Below, piece after piece: positions 35,713 to 48,800 of a stretch of DNA of 64,000 nucleotides; the first letter of the stretch is position 1, and each line of letters begins with the position of its first letter. This DNA is from Crossaster papposus. Taxonomy: Eukaryota > Echinodermata > Asteroidea > Velatida > Solasteridae. The notes beneath the pieces were generated by a model, which was not told the origin of the DNA, made no database searches, and saw only the letters and a program-made list of their open reading frames with translations. The position numbers and the translations under genes were made by a program. The stretch covers positions 248,001 through 312,000 of the forward strand of contig JBAIAA010000748.1 in NCBI GenBank assembly GCA_037893245.1, written 5' to 3'.

Positions 35713-37662
35713 TTGAGTTTTCTAAGCCGATATTCCCTATGGGATTTACGCGTGAAGTTGGTTACTTATTCCCATTCGTTTCTACACGAAATTCCCGCCA
35801 ACGAAGACGGCCCCTTTAAGTACCAAGAACGGCATGGGCCGGGTAGGGACTGGGATAGGGGGGTAGCGGGAGACCCCAGGGTCAGCCAACAAGTTAGCTT
35901 GGGGTGGCCCATGCCGTTTGAGTATTTTTAATTTTGAGTTTTCTAAGCCGATATTCCCTATGGGATTTACGCGTGAAGTTGGTTACTTATTCCCATTCGT
36001 TTCTACACGAAATTCCCGCCAACGAAGACGGCCCCTTTAAGTACCAAGAACGGCATGGGCCGGGTAGGGACTGGGATAGGGGGGTAGCGGGAGACCCGAG
36101 GGTCAGCCAAGAAGTTAGCTTGGGGTGGCCCATGCCGTTTGAGTATTTTTAATTTTGAGTTTTCTAAGACGATATTTCCTATACACTTTACACGTGAATC
36201 CCATTCGTTTCTACACAAAATCATTACTCACGAAGACGGCCCCTTTAAGTACGAAGGACGGCATGGGCCGGGTAGGGACTGGGGTAGGGGGGTAGCGGGA
36301 GACCCCAGGGTCAGCCAACAAGTTAGCTTGGGGTGGCCCATGCCGTTTGAGTATTTTTAATTTTGAGTTTTCTAAGCCGATATTCCCTATGGGATTTACG
36401 CGTGAAGTTGGTTACTTATTCCCATTCGTTTCTACACGAAATTCCCGCCAACGAAGACGGCCCCTTTAAGTACCAAGAACGGCATGGGCCGGGTAGGGAC
36501 TGGGATAGGGGGGTAGCGGGAGACCCCAGGGTCAGCCAACAAGTTAGCTTGGGGTGGCCCATGCCGTTTGAGTATTTTTAATTTTGAGTTTTCTAAGCCG
36601 ATATTCCCTATGGGATTTACGCGTGAAGTTGGTTACTTATTCCCATTCGTTTCTACACGAAATTCCCACCAACGAAGACGGCCCCTTTAAGTACCAAGAA
36701 CGGCATGGGCCGGGTAGGGACTGGGATAGGGGGGTAGCGGGAGACCCGAGGGTCAGCCAAGAAGTTAGCTTGGGGTGGCCCATGCCGTTTGAGTATTTTT
36801 AATTTTGAGTTTTCTAAGACGATATTTCCTATACACTTTACACGTGAATCCCATTCGTTTCTACACAAAATCACTACTCACGAAGACGGCCCCTTTAAGT
36901 ACGAAGGACGGCATGGGCCGGGTAGGGACTGGGGTAGGGGGGTAGCGGGAGACCCCAGGGTCAGCCAACAAGTTAGCTTGGGGTGGCCCATGCCGTTTGA
37001 GTATTTTTAATTTTGAGTTTTCTAAGCCGATATTCCCTATGGGATTTACGCGTGAAGTTGGTTACTTATTCCCATTCGTTTCTACACGAAATTCCCGCCA
37101 ACGAAGACGGCCCCTTTAAGTACCAAGAACGGCATGGGCCGGGTAGGGACTGGGATAGGGGGGTAGCGGGAGACCCCAGGGTCAGCCAACAAGTTAGCTT
37201 GGGGTGGCCCATGCCGTTTGAGTATTTTTAATTTTGAGTTTTCTAAGCCGATATTCCCTATGGGATTTACGCGTGAAGTTGGTTACTTATTCCCATTCGT
37301 TTCTACACGAAATTCCCGCCAACGAAGACGGCCCCTTTAAGTACCAAGAACGGCATGGGCCGGGTAGGGACTGGGATAGGGGGGTAGCGGGAGACCCGAG
37401 GGTCAGCCAAGAAGTTAGCTTGGGGTGGCCCATGCCGTTTGAGTATTTTTAATTTTGAGTTTTCTAAGACGATATTTCCTATACACTTTACACGTGAATC
37501 CCATTCGTTTCTACACAAAATCACTACTCACGAAGACGGCCCCTTTAAGTACGAAGGACGGCATGGGCCGGGTAGGGACTGGGGTAGGGGGGTAGCGGGA
37601 GACCCCAGGGTCAGCCAACAAGTTAGCTTGGGGTGGCCCATGCCGTTTGAGTATTTTTAATT
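35713..37662 (+). repeat. Regular block: three B-C-A HORs
   Basis: 1950 bp. Variants: private T at 36224 ('atcattact') in A; A at 36668 ('cccaccaac') in C. Confidence 0.93.
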
Positions 37663-38091
37663 TTGAGTTTTCTAAGCCGATATTCCCTATGGGATTTACG
37701 CGTGAAGTTGGTTACTTATTCCCATTCGTTTCTACACGAAATTCCCGCCAACGAAGACGGCCCCTTTAAGTACCAAGAACGGCATGGGCCGGGTAGGGAC
37801 TGGGATAGGGGGGTAGCGGGAGACCCCAGGGTCAGCCAACAAGTTAGCTTGGGGTGGCCCATGCCGTTTGAGTATTTTTAATTTTGAGTTTTCTAAGACG
37901 ATATTTCCTATACACTTTACACGTGAATCCCATTCGTTTCTACACAAAATCACTACTCACGAAGACGGCCCCTTTAAGTACGAAGGACGGCATGGGCCGG
38001 GTAGGGACTGGGGTAGGGGGGTAGCGGGAGACCCCAGGGTCAGCCAACAAGTTAGCTTGGGGTGGCCCATGCCGTTTGAGTATTTTTAATT
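37663..38091 (+). repeat. Dimeric HOR variant B-A (C missing)
   Basis: A monomer with both B marker bases (37663-37883) is followed directly by A (37884-38091). This is the only B-to-A junction among canonical monomers here; the other dimers lack B instead. Confidence 0.93.
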
Positions 38092-39183
38092 TTGAGTTTT
38101 CTAAGCCGATATTCCCTATGGGATTTACGCGTGAAGTTGGTTACTTATTCCCATTCGTTTCTACACGAAATTCCCGCCAACGAAGACGGCCCCTTTAAGT
38201 ACCAAGAACGGCATGGGCCGGGTAGGGACTGGGATAGGGGGGTAGCGGGAGACCCCAGGGTCAGCCAACAAGTTAGCTTGGGGTGGCCCATGCCGTTTGA
38301 GTATTTTTAATTTTGAGTTTTCTAAGCCGATATTCCCTATGGGATTTACGCGTGAAGTTGGTTACTTATTCCCATTCGTTTCTACACGAAATTCCCGCCA
38401 ACGAAGACGGCCCCTTTAAGTACCAAGAACGGCATGGGCCGGGTAGGGACTGGGATAGGGGGGTAGCGGGAGACCCGAGGGTCAGCCAAGAAGTTAGCTT
38501 GGGGTGGCCCATGCCGTTTGAGTATTTTTAATTTTGAGTTTTCTAAGCCGATATTCCCTATGGGATTTACGCGTGAAGTTGGTTACTTATTCCCATTCGT
38601 TTCTACACGAAATTCCCGCCAACGAAGACGGCCCCTTTAAGTACCAAGAACGGCATGGGCCGGGTAGGGACTGGGATAGGGGGGTAGCGGGAGACCCCAG
38701 GGTCAGCCAACAAGTTAGCTTGGGGTGGCCCATGCCGTTTGAGTATTTTTAATTTTGAGTTTTCTAAGCCGATATTCCCTATGGGATTTACGCGTGAAGT
38801 TGGTTACTTATTCCCATTCGTTTCTACACGAAATTCCCGCCAACGAAGACGGCCCCTTTAAGTACCAAGAACGGCATGGGCCGGGTAGGGACTGGGATAG
38901 GGGGGTAGCGGGAGACCCGAGGGTCAGCCAAGAAGTTAGCTTGGGGTGGCCCATGCCGTTTGAGTATTTTTAATTTTGAGTTTTCTAAGACGATATTTCC
39001 TATACACTTTACACGTGAATCCCATTCGTTTCTACACAAAATCACTACTCACGAAGACGGCCCCTTTAAGTACGAAGGACGGCATGGGCCGGGTAGGGAC
39101 TGGGGTAGGGGGGTAGCCGGAGACCCCAGGGTCAGCCAACAAGTTAGCTTGGGGTGGCCCATGCCGTTTGAGTATTTTTAATT
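38092..39183 (+). repeat. Second B-C-B-C-A pentamer (A skipped)
   Basis: B 38092, C 38313, B 38534, C 38755, A 38976. It matches the pentamer at 30513. The A carries a private C at 39118 ('tagccgga'). Confidence 0.94.
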
Positions 39184-39833
39184 TTGAGTTTTCTAAGCCG
39201 ATATTCCCTATGGGATTTACGCGTGAAGTTGGTTACTTATTCCCATTCGTTTCTACACGAAATTCCCGCCAACGAAGACGGCCCCTTTAAGTACCAAGAA
39301 AGGCATGGGCCGGGTAGGGACTGGGATAGGGGGGTAGCGGGAGACCCCAGGGTCAGCCAACAAGTTAGCTTGGGGTGGCCCATGCCGTTTGAGTATTTTT
39401 AATTTTGAGTTTTCTAAGCCGATATTCCCTATGGGATTTACGCGTGAAGTTGGTTACTTATTCCCATTCGTTTCTACACGAAATTCCCGCCAACGAAGAC
39501 GGCCCCTTTAAGTACCAAGAACGGCATGGGCCGGGTAGGGACTGGGATAGGGGGGTAGCGGGAGACCCGAGGGTCAGCCAAGAAGTTAGCTTGGGGTGGC
39601 CCATGCCGTTTGAGTATTTTTAATTTTGAGTTTTCTAAGACGATATTTCCTATACACTTTACACGTGAATCCCATTCGTTTCTACACAAAATCACTACTC
39701 ACGAAGACGGCCCCTTTAAGTACGAAGGACGGCATGGGCCGGATAGGGACTGGGGTAGGGGGGTAGCGGGAGACCCCAGGGTCAGCCAACAAGTTAGCTT
39801 GGGGTGGCCCATGCCGTTTGAGTATTTTTAATT
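38092..39833 (+). repeat. Right copy of the 7579-bp-offset segmental duplication
   Basis: Carries the matching skipped-A junction and A at 39743. Private changes at 39118 and 39301 are absent from the left copy. Confidence 0.85.
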
Positions 39834-42800
39834 TTGAGTTTTCTAAGCCGATATTCCCTATGGGATTTACGCGTGAAGTTGGTTACTTATTCCCATTCGT
39901 TTCTACACGAAATTCCCGCCAACGAAGACGGCCCCTTTAAGTACCAAGAACGGCATGGGCCGGGTAGGGACTGGGATAGGGGGGTAGCGGGAGACCCCAG
40001 GGTCAGCCAACAAGTTAGCTTGGGGTGGCCCATGCCGTTTGAGTATTTTTAATTTTGAGTTTTCTAAGCCGATATTCCCTATGGGATTTACGCGTGAAGT
40101 TGGTTACTTATTCCCATTCGTTTCTACACGAAATTCCCGCCAACGAAGACGGCCCCTTTAAGTACCAAGAACGGCATGGGCCGGGTAGGGACTGGGATAG
40201 GGGGGTAGCGGGAGACCCGAGGGTCAGCCAAGAAGTTAGCTTGGGGTGGCCCATGCCGTTTGAGTATTTTTAATTTTGAGTTTTCTAAGACGATATTTCC
40301 TATACACTTTACACGTGAATCCCATTCGTTTCTACACAAAATCACTACTCACGAAGACGGCCCCTTTAAGTACGAAGGACGGCATGGGCCGGGTAGGGAC
40401 TGGGGTAGGGGGGTAGCGGGAGACCCCAGGGTCAGCCAACAAGTTAGCTTGGGGTGGCCCATGCCGTTTGAGTATTTTTAATTTTGAGTTTTCTAAGCCG
40501 ATATTCCCTATGGGATTTACGCGTGAAGTTGGTTACTTATTCCCATTCGTTTCTACACGAAATTCCCGCCAACGAAGACGGCCCCTTTAAGTACCAAGAA
40601 CGGCATGGGCCGGGTAGGGACTGGGATAGGGGGGTAGCGGGAGACCCCAGGGTCAGCCAACAAGTTAGCTTGGGGTGGCCCATGCCGTTTGAGTATTTTT
40701 AATTTTGAGTTTTCTAAGCCGATATTCCCTATGGGATTTACGCGTGAAGTTGGTTACTTATTCCCATTCGTTTCTACACGAAATTCCCGCCAACGAAGAC
40801 GGCCCCTTTAAGTACCAAGAACGGCATGGGCCGGGTAGGGACTGGGATAGGGGGGTAGCGGGAGACCCGAGGGTCAGCCAAGAAGTTAGCTTGGGGTGGC
40901 CCATGCCGTTTGAGTATTTTTAATTTTGAGTTTTCTAAGACGATATTTCCTATACACTTTACACGTGAATCCCATTCGTTTCTACACAAAATCACTACTC
41001 ACGAAGACGGCCCCTTTAAGTACGAAGGACGGCATGGGCCGGGTAGGGACTGGGGTAGGGGGGTAGCGGGAGACCCCAGGGTCAGCCAACAAGTTAGCTT
41101 GGGGTGGCCCATGCCGTTTGAGTATTTTTAATTTTGAGTTTTCTAAGCCGATATTCCCTATGGGATTTACGCGTGAAGTTGGTTACTTATTCCCATTCGT
41201 TTCTACACGAAATTCCCGCCAACGAAGACGGCCCCTTTAAGTACCAAGAACGGCATGGGCCGGGTAGGGACTGGGATAGGGGGGTAGCGGGAGACCCCAG
41301 GGTCAGCCAACAAGTTAGCTTGGGGTGGCCCATGCCGTTTGAGTATTTTTAATTTTGAGTTTTCTAAGCCGATATTCCCTATGGGATTTACGCGTGAAGT
41401 TGGTTACTTATTCCCATTCGTTTCTACACGAAATTCCCGCCAACGAAGACGGCCCCTTTAAGTACCAAGAACGGCATGGGCCGGGTAGGGACTGGGATAG
41501 GGGGGTAGCGGGAGACCCGAGGGTCAGCCAAGAAGTTAGCTTGGGGTGGCCCATGCCGTTTGAGTATTTTTAATTTTGAGTTTTCTAAGACGATATTTCC
41601 TATACACTTTACACGTGAATCCCATTCGTTTCTACACAAAATCACTACTCACGAAGACGGCCCCTTTAAGTACGAAGGACGGCATGGGCCGGGTAGGGAC
41701 TGGGGTAGGGGGGTAGCGGGAGACCCCAGGGTCAGCCAACAAGTTAGCTTGGGGTGGCCCATGCCGTTTGAGTATTTTTAATTTTGAGTTTTCTAAGCCG
41801 ATATTCCCTATGGGATTTACGCGTGAAGTTGGTTACTTATTCCCATTCGTTTCTACACGAAATTCCCGCCAACGAAGACGGCCCCTTTAAGTACCAAGAA
41901 CGGCATGGGCCGGGTAGGGACTGGGATAGGGGGGTAGCGGGAGACCCCAGGGTCAGCCAACAAGTTAGCTTGGGGTGGCCCATGCCGTTTGAGTATTTTT
42001 AATTTTGAGTTTTCTAAGCCGATATTCCCTATGGGATTTACGCGTGAAGTTGGTTACTTATTCCCATTCGTTTCTACACGAAATTCCCGCCAACGAAGAC
42101 GGCCCCTTTAAGTACCAAGAACGGCATGGGCCGGGTAGGGACTGGGATAGGGGGGTAGCGGGAGACCCGAGGGTCAGCCAAGAAGTTAGCTTGGGGTGGC
42201 CCATGCCGTTTGAGTATTTTTAATTTTGAGTTTTCTAAGACGATATTTCCTATACACTTTACACGTGAATCCCATTCGTTTCTACACAAAATCACTACTC
42301 ACGAAGACGGCCCCTTTAAGTACGAAGGACGGCATGGGCCGGGTAGGGACTGGGGTAGGGGGGTAGCGGGAGACCCCAGGGTCAGCCAACAAGTTAGCTT
42401 GGGGTGGCCCATGCCGTTTGAGTATTTTTAATTTTGAGTTTTCTAAGCCGATATTCCCTATGGGATTTACGCGTGAAGTTGGTTACTTATTCCCATTCGT
42501 TTCTACACGAAATTCCCGCCAACGAAGACGGCCCCTTTAAGTACCAAGAACGGCATGGGCCGGGTAGGGACTGGGATAGGGGGGTAGCGGGAGACCCCAG
42601 GGTCAGCCAACAAGTTAGCTTGGGGTGGCCCATGCCGTTTGAGTATTTTTAATTTTGAGTTTTCTAAGCCGATATTCCCTATGGGATTTACGCGTGAAGT
42701 TGGTTACTTATTCCCATTCGTTTCTACACGAAATTCCCGCCAACGAAGACGGCCCCTTTAAGTACCAAGAACGGCATGGGCCGGGTAGGGACTGGGATAG

Positions 42801-45800
42801 GGGGGTAGCGGGAGACCCGAGGGTCAGCCAAGAAGTTAGCTTGGGGTGGCCCATGCCGTTTGAGTATTTTTAATTTTGAGTTTTCTAAGACGATATTTCC
42901 TATACACTTTACACGTGAATCCCATTCGTTTCTACACAAAATCACTACTCACGAAGACGGCCCCTTTAAGTACGAAGGACGGCATGGGCCGGGTAGGGAC
43001 TGGGGTAGGGGGGTAGCGGGAGACCCCAGGGTCAGCCAACAAGTTAGCTTGGGGTGGCCCATGCCGTTTGAGTATTTTTAATTTTGAGTTTTCTAAGCCG
43101 ATATTCCCTATGGGATTTACGCGTGAAGTTGGTTACTTATTCCCATTCGTTTCTACACGAAATTCCCGCCAACGAAGACGGCCCCTTTAAGTACCAAGAA
43201 CGGCATGGGCCGGGTAGGGACTGGGATAGGGGGGTAGCGGGAGACCCCAGGGTCAGCCAACAAGTTAGCTTGGGGTGGCCCATGCCGTTTGAGTATTTTT
43301 AATTTTGAGTTTTCTAAGCCGATATTCCCTATGGGATTTACGCGTGAAGTTGGTTACTTATTCCCATTCGTTTCTACACGAAATTCCCGCCAACGAAGAC
43401 GGCCCCTTTAAGTACCAAGAACGGCATGGGCCGGGTAGGGACTGGGATAGGGGGGTAGCGGGAGACCCGAGGGTCAGCCAAGAAGTTAGCTTGGGGTGGC
43501 CCATGCCGTTTGAGTATTTTTAATTTTGAGTTTTCTAAGACGATATTTCCTATACACTTTACACGTGAATCCCATTCGTTTCTACACAAAATCACTACTC
43601 ACGAAGACGGCCCCTTTAAGTACGAAGGACGGCATGGGCCGGGTAGGGACTGGGGTAGGGGGGTAGCGGGAGACCCCAGGGTCAGCCAACAAGTTAGCTT
43701 GGGGTGGCCCATGCCGTTTGAGTATTTTTAATTTTGAGTTTTCTAAGCCGATATTCCCTATGGGATTTACGCGTGAAGTTGGTTACTTATTCCCATTCGT
43801 TTCTACACGAAATTCCCGCCAACGAAGACGGCCCCTTTAAGTACCAAGAACGGCATGGGCCGGGTAGGGACTGGGATAGGGGGGTAGCGGGAGACCCCAG
43901 GGTCAGCCAACAAGTTAGCTTGGGGTGGCCCATGCCGTTTGAGTATTTTTAATTTTGAGTTTTCTAAGCCGATATTCCCTATGGGATTTACGCGTGAAGT
44001 TGGTTACTTATTCCCATTCGTTTCTACACGAAATTCCCGCCAACGAAGACGGCCCCTTTAAGTACCAAGAACGGCATGGGCCGGGTAGGGACTGGGATAG
44101 GGGGGTAGCGGGAGACCCGAGGGTCAGCCAAGAAGTTAGCTTGGGGTGGCCCATGCCGTTTGAGTATTTTTAATTTTGAGTTTTCTAAGACGATATTTCC
44201 TATACACTTTACACGTGAATCCCATTCGTTTCTACACAAAATCACTACTCACGAAGACGGCCCCTTTAAGTACGAAGGACGGCATGGGCCGGGTAGGGAC
44301 TGGGGTAGGGGGGTAGCGGGAGACCCCAGGGTCAGCCAACAAGTTAGCTTGGGGTGGCCCATGCCGTTTGAGTATTTTTAATTTTGAGTTTTCTAAGCCG
44401 ATATTCCCTATGGGATTTACGCGTGAAGTTGGTTACTTATTCCCATTCGTTTCTACACGAAATTCCCGCCAACGAAGACGGCCCCTTTAAGTACCAAGAA
44501 CGGCATGGGCCGGGTAGGGACTGGGATAGGGGGGTAGCGGGAGACCCCAGGGTCAGCCAACAAGTTAGCTTGGGGTGGCCCATGCCGTTTGAGTATTTTA
44601 AATTTTGAGTTTTCTAAGCCGATATTCCCTATGGGATTTACGCGTGAAGTTGGTTACTTATTCCCATTCGTTTCTACACGAAATTCCCGCCAACGAAGAC
44701 GGCCCCTTTAAGTACCAAGAACGGCATGGGCCGGGTAGGGACTGGGATAGGGGGGTAGCGGGAGACCCGAGGGTCAGCCAAGAAGTTAGCTTGGGGTGGC
44801 CCATGCCGTTTGAGTATTTTTAATTTTGAGTTTTCTAAGACGATATTTCCTATACACTTTACACGTGAATACCATTCGTTTCTACACAAAATCACTACTC
44901 ACGAAGACGGCCCCTTTAAGTACGAAGGACGGCATGGGCCGGGTAGGGACTGGGGTAGGGGGGTAGCGGGAGACCCCAGGGTCAGCCAACAAGTTAGCTT
45001 GGGGTGGCCCATGCCGTTTGAGTATTTTTAATTTTGAGTTTTCTAAGCCGATATTCCCTATGGGATTTACGCGTGAAGTTGGTTACTTATTCCCATTCGT
45101 TTCTACACGAAATTCCCGCCAACGAAGACGGCCCCTTTAAGTACCAAGAACGGCATGGGCCGGGTAGGGACTGGGATAGGGGGGTAGCGGGAGTCCCCAG
45201 GGTCAGCCAACAAGTTAGCTTGGGGTGGCCCATGCCGTTTGAGTATTTTTAATTTTGAGTTTTCTAAGCCGATATTCCCTATGGGATTTACGCGTGAAGT
45301 TGGTTACTTATTCCCATTCGTTTCTACACGAAATTCCCGCCAACGAAGACGGCCCCTTTAAGTACCAAGAACGGCATGGGCCGGGTAGGGACTGGGATAG
45401 GGGGGTAGCGGGAGACCCGAGGGTCAGCCAAGAAGTTAGCTTGGGGTGGCCCATGCCGTTTGAGTATTTTTAATTTTGAGTTTTCTAAGACGATATTTCC
45501 TATACACTTTACACGTGAATCCCATTCGTTTCTACACAAAATCACTACTCACGAAGACGGCCCCTTTAAGTACGAAGGACGGCATGGGCCGGGTAGGGAC
45601 TGGGGTAGGGGGTAGCGGGAGACCCCAGGGTCAGCCAACAAGTTAGCTTGGGGTGGCCCATGCCGTTTGAGTATTTTTAATTTTGAGTTTTCTAAGCCGA
45701 TATTCCCTATGGGATTTACGCGTGAAGTTGGTTACTTATTCCCATTCGTTTCTACACGAAATTCCCGCCAACGAAGACGGCCCCTTTAAGTACCAAGAAC

Positions 45801-48800
45801 GGCATGGGCCGGGTAGGGACTGGGATAGGGGGGTAGCGGGAGACCCCAGGGTCAGCCAACAAGTTAGCTTGGGGTGGCCCATGCCGTTTGAGTATTTTTA
45901 ATTTTGAGTTTTCTAAGCCGATATTCCCTATGGGATTTACGCGTGAAGTTGGTTACTTATTCCCATTCGTTTCTACACGAAATTCCCGCCAACGAAGACG
46001 GCCCCTTTAAGTACCAAGAACGGCATGGGCCGGGTAGGGACTGGGATAGGGGGGTAGCGGGAGACCCGAGGGTCAGCCAAGAAGTTAGCTTGGGGTGGCC
46101 CATGCCGTTTGAGTATTTTTAATTTTGAGTTTTCTAAGACGATATTTCCTATACACTTTACACGTGAATCCCATTCGTTTCTACACAAAATCACTACTCA
46201 CGAAGACGGCCCCTTTAAGTACGAAGGACGGCATGGGCCGGGTAGGGACTGGGGTAGGGGGTAGCGGGAGACCCCAGGGTCAGCCAACAAGTTAGCTTGG
46301 GGTGGCCCATGCCGTTTGAGTATTTTTAATTTTGAGTTTTCTAAGCCGATATTCCCTATGGGATTTACGCGTGAAGTTGGTTACTTATTCCCATTCGTTT
46401 CTACACGAAATTCCCGCCAACGAAGACGGCCCCTTTAAGTACCAAGAACGGCATGGGCCGGGTAGGGACTGGGATAGGGGGGTAGCGGGAGACCCCAGGG
46501 TCAGCCAACAAGTTAGCTTGGGGTGGCCCATGCCGTTTGAGTATTTTTAATTTTGAGTTTTCTAAGCCGATATTCCCTATGGGATTTACGCGTGAAGTTG
46601 GTTACTTATTCCCATTCGTTTCTACACGAAATTCCCGCCAACGAAGACGGCCCCTTTAAGTACCAAGAACGGCATGGGCCGGGTAGGGACTGGGATAGGG
46701 GGGTAGCGGGAGACCCGAGGGTCAGCCAAGAAGTTAGCTTGGGGTGGCCCATGCCGTTTGAGTATTTTTAATTTTGAGTTTTCTAAGACGATATTTCCTA
46801 TACACTTTACACGTGAATCCCATTCGTTTCTACACAAAATCACTACTCACGAAGACGGCCCCTTTAAGTACGAAGGACGGCATGGGCCGGGTAGGGACTG
46901 GGGTAGGGGGGTAGCGGGAGACCCCAGGGTCAGCCAACAAGTTAGCTTGGGGTGGCCCATGCCGTTTGAGTATTTTTAATTTTGAGTTTTCTAAGCCGAT
47001 ATTCCCTATGGGATTTACGCGTGAAGTTGGTTACTTATTCCCATTCGTTTCTACACGAAATTCCCGCCAACGAAGACGGCCCCTTTAAGTACCAAGAACG
47101 GCATGGGCCGGGTAGGGACTGGGATAGGGGGGTAGCGGGAGACCCCAGGGTCAGCCAACAAGTTAGCTTGGGGTGGCCCATGCCGTTTGAGTATTTTTAA
47201 TTTTGAGTTTTCTAAGCCGATATTCCCTATGGGATTTACGCGTGAAGTTGGTTACTTATTCCCATTAGTTTCTACACGAAATTCCCGCCAACGAAGACGG
47301 CCCCTTTAAGTACCAAGAACGGCATGGGCCGGGTAGGGACTGGGATAGGGGGGTAGCGGGAGACCCGAGGGTCAGCCAAGAAGTTAGCTTGGGGTGGCCC
47401 ATGCCGTTTGAGTATTTTTAATTTTGAGTTTTCTAAGACGATATTTCCTATACACTTTACACGTGAATCCCATTCGTTTCTACACAAAATCACTACTCAC
47501 GAAGACGGCCCCTTTAAGTACGAAGGACGGCATGGGCCGGGTAGGGACTGGGGTAGGGGGGTAGCGGGAGACCCCAGGGTCAGCCAACAAGTTAGCTTGG
47601 GGTGGCCCATGCCGTTTGAGTATTTTTAATTTTGAGTTTTCTAAGCCGATATTCCCTATGGGATTTACGCGTGAAGTTGGTTACTTATTCCCATTCGTTT
47701 CTACACGAAATTCCCGCCAACGAAGACGGCCCCTTTAAGTACCAAGAACGGCATGGGCCGGGTAGGGACTGGGATAGGGGGGTAGCGGGAGACCCCAGGG
47801 TCAGCCAACAAGTTAGCTTGGGGTGGCCCATGCCGTTTGAGTATTTTTAATTTTGAGTTTTCTAAGCCGATATTCCCTATGGGATTTACGCGTGAAGTTG
47901 GTTACTTATTCCCATTCGTTTCTACACGAAATTCCCGCCAACGAAGACGGCCCCTTTAAGTACCAAGAACGGCATGGGCCGGGTAGGGACTGGGATAGGG
48001 GGGTAGCGGGAGACCCGAGGGTCAGCCAAGAAGTTAGCTTGGGGTGGCCCATGCCGTTTGAGTATTTTTAATTTTGAGTTTTCTAAGACGATAGTTCCTA
48101 TACACTTTACACGTGAATCCCATTCGTTTCTACACAAAATCACTACTCACGAAGACGGCCCCTTTAAGTACGAAGGACGGCATGGGCCGGGTAGGGACTG
48201 GGGTAGGGGGGTAGCGGGAGACCCCAGGGTCAGCCAACAAGTTAGCTTGGGGTGGCCCATGCCGTTTGAGTATTTTTAATTTTGAGTTTTCTAAGCCGAT
48301 ATTCCCTATGGGATTTACGCGTGAAGTTGGTTACTTATTCCCATTCGTTTCTACACGAAATTCCCGCCAACGAAGACGGCCCCTTTAAGTACCAAGAACG
48401 GCATGGGCCGGGTAGGGACTGGGATAGGGGGGTAGCGGGAGACCCCAGGGTCAGCCAACAAGTTAGCTTGGGGTGGCCCATGCCGTTTGAGTATTTTTAA
48501 TTTTGAGTTTTCTAAGCCGATATTCCCTATGGGATTTACGCGTGAAGTTGGTTACTTATTCCCATTCGTTTCTACACGAAATTCCCGCCAACGAAGACGG
48601 CCCCTTTAAGTACCAAGAACGGCATGGGCCGGGTAGGGACTGGGATAGGGGGGTAGCGGGAGACCCGAGGGTCAGCCAAGAAGTTAGCTTGGGGTGGCCC
48701 ATGCCGTTTGAGTATTTTTAATTTTGAGTTTTCTAAGACGATATTTCCTATACACTTTACACGTGAATCCCATTCGTTTCTACACAAAATCACTACTCAC

